A stretch of DNA of 64,000 bases, from NCBI GenBank assembly GCA_965218555.1, contig OZ244625.1, forward strand, positions 806,001 to 870,000, given 5' to 3'. The stretch is from JAPPLB01 sp965218555. Its GTDB lineage: Bacteria; Acidobacteriota; Terriglobia; Bryobacterales; UBA6623. The notes beneath the pieces are model-generated. The model did no database searches. It saw nothing but the letters and a program-made list of their open reading frames with translations, and was not told the DNA's origin. Position numbers and translations under genes: made by a program. This document shows, one piece after another, positions 59,626 through 64,000 of the stretch (its first letter is position 1; each line of letters begins with the position of its first letter).

Positions 59626-60641
59626 CGCACCACCTCCGCGTACACCCGCAACGGCCGACGCTCAACGGCCACTGGCGTCGGGGCCCAAGACGGAGCCGCC
59701 GGGCGCATCCGGCCTCCGACGCGCTGGTACGGCCCGCATGCCAACGGCCCCAAGGCTCCCCGCTCGTCACGCTCGAACCGCTCCTGCGGTCGCTCCCCGG
59801 TCGTGCCGTGCCGCCGCACGTTGGCGGTCTCCGCCAGCCAGCGCTCCGCCTGCTCGTTCAGGTCCGCGTCACTGACAAACTCCCGGCCGTAAAAGAAGCT
59901 CTCCCGCACATAGCGGATCGGCCGCTCCACCTTGCCCTTGGTCCGTGCCCGGTAGGGCCGGCAGGACCGCGGCCGGAAGCCCCAGTGCGCGGCGAAACGC
60001 AAGAACTCTGCGTTCAGCGCCAGCGGCCCACCCAGCAGGCGGTCGTCGGACACCACCACCGACCGCATCTGGTCGAACAGCAGCTCCTGCGGCACGCCCC
60101 CGAAGCGCTCGAAGGCGCCCTCCAGGCCGCGGCACAGCACCTCCATCGTCTGCCGCTGGAAGAACCGCAGCCACAGCAGCCGCGAGTAGCCCAGCACCAC
60201 CAGCAGCGCCTGACGCCGTCCCCACGGCAGCCGGAAGCCGCCGAAGTCTACCTGGCCCTGATGCCCCGGAGGCGTCTCGAACCGTACCACCGGATCCGCT
60301 GTCTCCCGTGGCCGGACCTGGCGCACGTAATCCCGCACGCTCCCGTAGCAGCCCGGGTATCCCGCCGCCCGCACCTCCTCATACAGCCGCTGCACCGTCA
60401 GCTTCGGATACACCTCCAGGCGCGCCTCGATCATCCCCTTGTACGGGTCCAACTTGCGCGCGATCGGCGCCCGCCGCGCATAGCCGCCCGCCTCCGTGGT
60501 CAGCTCCCGGTCCAACTGACCGGACTCGATCCAGTAGTGGATCGTCCGCCGACTGAGCTGGAACCGCCGTGCCAGCTCGGCCTTCGACACCCCTTGCTCC
60601 AAGTAATGCTTCAGCAGCATCTTCGCCTCCATGTCGTACAT
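59622..60641 (-). CDS. istA: IS21-type transposase IstA (element 3)
   Basis: About 339 residues, shorter than copies 1 and 2 (IS5376/IS1326-like size). HTH in GVSKAELARRFQLSRRTIHY; catalytic residues in GHQGQVDFGGF, ELLFDQMRSVV and TKGKVERPIRYV. ATG at 60641 with GGAGAG in front. Confidence 0.88.
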   Translation of the reverse strand: MYDMEAKMLLKHYLEQGVSKAELARRFQLSRRTIHYWIESGQLDRELTTEAGGYARRAPIARKLDPYKGMIEARLEVYPKLTVQRLYEEVRAAGYPGCYGSVRDYVRQVRPRETADPVVRFETPPGHQGQVDFGGFRLPWGRRQALLVVLGYSRLLWLRFFQRQTMEVLCRGLEGAFERFGGVPQELLFDQMRSVVVSDDRLLGGPLALNAEFLRFAAHWGFRPRSCRPYRARTKGKVERPIRYVRESFFYGREFVSDADLNEQAERWLAETANVRRHGTTGERPQERFERDERGALGPLACGPYQRVGGRMRPAAPSWAPTPVAVERRPLRVYAEVVR

Positions 60642-60755
60642 CTCTCCGCCCCTCCATGTGGCCTCGCCCACATGCTGGAGCAGCGGTCTTCCCGCCGGTG
60701 AAAAGTGTGCAATTTTGGCTTGTCGAAAATGTGCAAATTAGCATTGCCGCCAACA

Positions 60756-60920
60756 AATGATCGTGTCGCCGGGGGCGATCACGATGCCGGGCGGTGATAT
60801 GGCCGCTTTGGATTGCCAATCCGGGATGGGCTCGAAGTAGGGGCCGGCGGGCCGCGGCAGGGTTTGCGCCATCGAGCTCAGGGCCAAAAGAAACAGCGTG
60901 ACCATTTTTGCGAAGTTCAT
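60756..60920 (-). pseudogene. Secreted module protein SP, copy D, N-terminal part
   Basis: Signal peptide and first mature residues (LPRPAGPYFEPIPDWQSKAA; IVIAPGDTII), then the IS. Joins 57924-58639 in frame when the IS and one AATGA are removed. Confidence 0.85.
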
Positions 60921-60964
60921 TACTTTTTCCTCCTCAACGTACGTGTCGATAAGACCCTTGAGCA

Positions 60965-63166
60965 TCACCGTGGTGGAAGTGGAATCAGACCGCGTATTCC
61001 TTCGAGCAGCGGCGCTCGCTCGCCAGCCGGAATCGGCATCAGGACTCGGATCCGGTGGTTGCTCCGATCGGCGATGTAGAGGTTGCCCGCGCCGTCCAGC
61101 GTCACGTCAAAGGGGGCGTCTAGCCGGGCCGCGGTGGCCGGGCCGCCGTCCCCGCCGAAGCCGCGCTCTCCCGTGCCCGCGATGGTGCTGATGACCCCCG
61201 AGGAGTCCACCTTGCGGATTCGGTGGTTCCTCGAATCGGCGATGTAGAGGTTGCCCGCGCTGTCCACCGCCACGCCATAGGGGGAGGCCAACTGAGCCTG
61301 GACTGCTGGGCCGCCGTCCCCGCCGAAGCCTCTTTCGCCGGCGCCTGCGACGGTGGTGATCGTCCCCGAGGAGTCCACCTTGCGGATCCGCAGGTTGCCC
61401 AGATCGGCGATGAAGAGGTTGCCCGCGCCGTCCAGCGTCACGTCAACGGGAAAGTTCAGCCGGGCCTCGGTAGCCGGGCCGCCGTCCCCGCCGAAGCCTC
61501 TTTCGCCGGCGCCCGCGACGGTGGTGATGACCCCAGCGGAGTCCACCTTGCGGATCCGGTGGTTGCCCGGTTCGGCGATGAAGAGGTTGCCCGCGCCGTC
61601 CACCGCCATGCCACGGGGTATGTTTAGCTGGGCCTGGACCGCCGGACCGCCGTCTCCGCCGAAGCCGCGCTCTCCCGTGCCCGCGATGGTGCTGATCGTC
61701 CCCGAGAAGTCCACCATGCGGATCCGGTTGTTGTGCGTATCGGCGATATAGAGGTTGCCCGCGCCGTCCACCGCCATGCCACGGGGTGTGTTTAGCTGGG
61801 CCTGGACCGCCGGACCGCCGTCTCCGCCGAAGCCGCGCTCTCCCGTGCCTGCGATGGTGCTGATGACCCCCAAGGAGTCCACCTTGCGGATCCGGTGGTC
61901 GGAATCTTCGGCGATGTAGAGGTTGCCCAAGTCGTCCAGCGCCACGTCACGGGGGAACCTTAGCAGAGCATCGACCGCCGGACCGCCGTCCCCGCTCTCT
62001 CCCGGTCCCGCGATGGTGCTGATGACCCCCGAGGAGTCCACCTTGCGGATCCGGTAGTTGAGCCAATCGGCGATGAAGAGGTTGCCCGCGGCGTCCAGCG
62101 CCACGCCACTGGGAGAGCCTAGCAGAGCATCGACCGCCGGGCCGCCGTCCCCGCCGAAGCCGCGCTCTCCCGTGCCCGCGATGGTGCTGATCGTCCCCGA
62201 GAAGTCCACCATGCGGATCCGGCGGTCGGAATCTTCGGTGATGAAGAGGTTGCCCGCGGCGTCCGCCGCCACGCCAGTGGGTAAGTTTAGCTGGGCCTCG
62301 GTCGCCGGACCGCCGTCCCCGCCGAAGCCGCGCTCTCCCGTGCCCGCGATGGTGCTGATGACCCCCGAGGAGTCCACCTTGCGGATCCGGTGGTTGTTCC
62401 GATCGACAATGTAGAGGTTGCCCGCGCCGTCCAGCGCCACGCCAGTGGGTGAGTTTAGCTGGGCCTCGGTCGCCGGACCGCCGTCCCCGCCGAAGCCCCT
62501 TTCTCCGGTGCCCGCGACGGTGCTGATGGTCCCCGTGGAGTCCACCATGCGGATCCGGTTGTTTCCCGAATCAGCGATGTAGAGGTTGCCCGCCCCGTCT
62601 ACCGCCACGGCAGGAGGGGAGGCCAACTGAGCCTGGACCGCTGGGCCGCCGTCCCCGCCGAATCCTCTTTCTCCGGTGCCCGCGACGGTGCTGATGGTCC
62701 CCGAGGAGTCCACCTTGCGGATCCGGTGGCCATCGGCGATGAAGAGGTTGCCCAAGTTGTCCACCGCCACGCCAGCGGGGCTATTTAACTGAGCCTCGGT
62801 GGCCGGGCCGCCGTCCCCGCCGAATCCTCTCTCGCCCGTGCCCGCAATGGTGCTGATGGTCCCCGTGGAGTCCACCATGCGGATCCGGGCGTTGCTCGAA
62901 TCGGCGATGTAGAGGTTGCCCGCGGCGTCCGCCGCCACGCCCCGGGGGGCGTCTAGCCGGGCATCGGTCGCCGGACCGTTATCCCGAACATCCGGTAAAC
63001 CGGCGAAGGTGTCGATTCTCCAGTCGGCAGACTCTGATTGCGCCCCGGCGCTCGCCGCGAGAAGCACGGCGCATAAGGCAAGCTTGACGGCGCGAACACC
63101 CCCGCCGCCCCGCGACCACTCGGCGAACCGGCTCAATAGTTCTTTTACGATTGAGTTCCGCATCAT
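60965..63166 (-). CDS. Secreted NHL-repeat beta-propeller protein, copy D
   Basis: 733 residues with the same signal peptide, about twelve blades and the same tail as copies B and C. The stop overlaps a GTG/ATG (TGATG) of the small upstream frame of SP copy D. Intact, although its partner is split. Confidence 0.9.
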   Translation of the reverse strand: MMRNSIVKELLSRFAEWSRGGGGVRAVKLALCAVLLAASAGAQSESADWRIDTFAGLPDVRDNGPATDARLDAPRGVAADAAGNLYIADSSNARIRMVDSTGTISTIAGTGERGFGGDGGPATEAQLNSPAGVAVDNLGNLFIADGHRIRKVDSSGTISTVAGTGERGFGGDGGPAVQAQLASPPAVAVDGAGNLYIADSGNNRIRMVDSTGTISTVAGTGERGFGGDGGPATEAQLNSPTGVALDGAGNLYIVDRNNHRIRKVDSSGVISTIAGTGERGFGGDGGPATEAQLNLPTGVAADAAGNLFITEDSDRRIRMVDFSGTISTIAGTGERGFGGDGGPAVDALLGSPSGVALDAAGNLFIADWLNYRIRKVDSSGVISTIAGPGESGDGGPAVDALLRFPRDVALDDLGNLYIAEDSDHRIRKVDSLGVISTIAGTGERGFGGDGGPAVQAQLNTPRGMAVDGAGNLYIADTHNNRIRMVDFSGTISTIAGTGERGFGGDGGPAVQAQLNIPRGMAVDGAGNLFIAEPGNHRIRKVDSAGVITTVAGAGERGFGGDGGPATEARLNFPVDVTLDGAGNLFIADLGNLRIRKVDSSGTITTVAGAGERGFGGDGGPAVQAQLASPYGVAVDSAGNLYIADSRNHRIRKVDSSGVISTIAGTGERGFGGDGGPATAARLDAPFDVTLDGAGNLYIADRSNHRIRVLMPIPAGERAPLLEGIRGLIPLPPR

Positions 63167-63219
63167 TTCCCCCTTGAATAGATAGAAACAAGTCCGCGTT
63201 GCATCACAAACGTGATGCG

Positions 63220-64000
63220 CTACTCGAGACCCCGCGCCGGATTCGTCCAGATGGGCTGGGTCACGAACGCTCCTTCCTCATGCCCTTCAAAGCCGATCCC
63301 GGCTATCGAGCCCGGCATCAGAGGGTCTCCCCGAATCTCGAGCATTCCCTCCGCTTCCGACGTACAGGGAAGAACGTCCCTCAACAGGAACGGTCGGTGA
63401 TGCCCGGTGCCGAACTCCATGGTGGCTCTGCAAAGTTCGGCCCCGGCAAAGCCGTTGCGGGCGATCAGTGTCACCACCTGAGCCTGCAGCGACACCAACG
63501 CCAGGGAGGGAGTGAACCCGCCCCCTGCCAGGTACGGCATGAAGGCCGTCTTGTGAAGGACGCTCGACAGCGGTATGCCGGCCATGTACGGCGGGCGGCC
63601 CGGCACGATTTGCACGAACGTTGCGTTGACCGCCACCGATTCGGCGGGATCCATGGTCACCACGGCATAACCGATGGCCGTGGGAGAACCGTTCGGGATC
63701 GTCACTTGCGCCCCGTAGCCTCCCGGGGAAAGCGTCCCCTGGAATCCAGTGGCCGGCGCGCCGGTCATGTCATCAGCATTTGCCACCAGCGGCATGTTCA
63801 GGGGTTCCCCGTTCGTGTCGAAGAAGTCCACTTGGAACGTCGCCATGGTGGTCGCGACGTTGCCGGCTTGGAAGATCATGAAGAACGCCCCGGCCGGGTC
63901 TTGCGGAGTCCCGCTGTTGGCAATCTGGGGAATGATCGTGTCGCCGGGGGCGATCACGATGCCGGGCGGCGATATGGCCGCTTTGGATTGCCAATCCGGG
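63220..64000 (-). CDS. Secreted module protein SP, copy E (5' end outside window)
   Basis: Frame open to the window edge (PDWQSKAAISPPGIVIAPGD), conserved core and normal stop. By analogy its NHL partner should lie just beyond base 64000. Confidence 0.85.
   Translation of the reverse strand, partial: PDWQSKAAISPPGIVIAPGDTIIPQIANSGTPQDPAGAFFMIFQAGNVATTMATFQVDFFDTNGEPLNMPLVANADDMTGAPATGFQGTLSPGGYGAQVTIPNGSPTAIGYAVVTMDPAESVAVNATFVQIVPGRPPYMAGIPLSSVLHKTAFMPYLAGGGFTPSLALVSLQAQVVTLIARNGFAGAELCRATMEFGTGHHRPFLLRDVLPCTSEAEGMLEIRGDPLMPGSIAGIGFEGHEEGAFVTQPIWTNPARGLE

Larger units (their letters stand above)
58640..60755 (-). mobile_element. IS21-family element, copy 3 (different subgroup)
   Basis: About 2116 bp with TGT/ACA ends and two or more terminal repeats at each end (AAAATTGCGCAC and AAAATTGCACAC). 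Flanked by AATGA at 58635-58639 and 60756-60760. Distinct from copies 1 and 2. Inserted in SP copy D. Confidence 0.88.

Overview
The window looks like part of a large, mosaic, probably conjugative plasmid (or an integrated plasmid) from a high-G+C soil-type bacterium. Acidobacteriota, of the Bryobacterales/Solibacter kind, is my best guess. It rests on the several-hundred-residue NHL-repeat secreted proteins, IPT/TIG-like and FG-GAP secreted proteins and overall codon use. It is inference, because no rRNA or housekeeping marker is present.

Layout. (1) 1-10605, plus strand: one end of a type IV secretion operon: coupling protein VirD4 (partial), VirB11, a repeat-rich secreted protein, VirB9, VirB10, a VirB5/TrbJ-like protein, VirB6/TrbL, VirB8/TrbF and two tiny membrane proteins. 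An HExxH secreted protease-like gene lies on the opposite strand inside the operon. (2) 10855-28081: an accessory 'leading-region-like' array of small plasmid genes (DUF3560, RHH-like, DUF29, zinc-ribbon and many unknowns). Fourteen of them follow the same about 75-base leader, which folds into a three-tier hairpin ending on the Shine-Dalgarno sequence; a fifteenth gene has only the leader's 3' tail. This leader family is the main candidate for something undescribed. The region also holds a ParA/RHH partition module with 8-bp phased iterons, an IS630 copy and a membrane-anchored thermonuclease. (3) 28375-30906: a lower-G+C kinase plus TPR gene pair on the minus strand. (4) 31532-41814: a junkyard of truncated genes made by two inverted IS21-family copies and one IS481-family copy. 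One IS21 copy splits a type IIG-like restriction/methylase gene exactly inside its NPPF motif and leaves a 6-bp target duplication. (5) 41872-43798: a decayed RepA and a second ParA/RHH module with its own, different 8-bp phased iterons, so two replicons seem to have fused. (6) 44000-64000, minus strand: amplified two-gene modules (NHL beta-propeller protein followed by a conserved secreted protein of unknown function), with decayed copies, and a third IS21-family element inserted in one copy.

How the genes work together: the T4SS genes would move the plasmid. The leader-controlled array may be coordinately expressed, perhaps early after transfer, since it includes an antirestriction-associated DUF3560 gene. 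The par modules would keep it stable. The kinase pair and the NHL modules are cargo.
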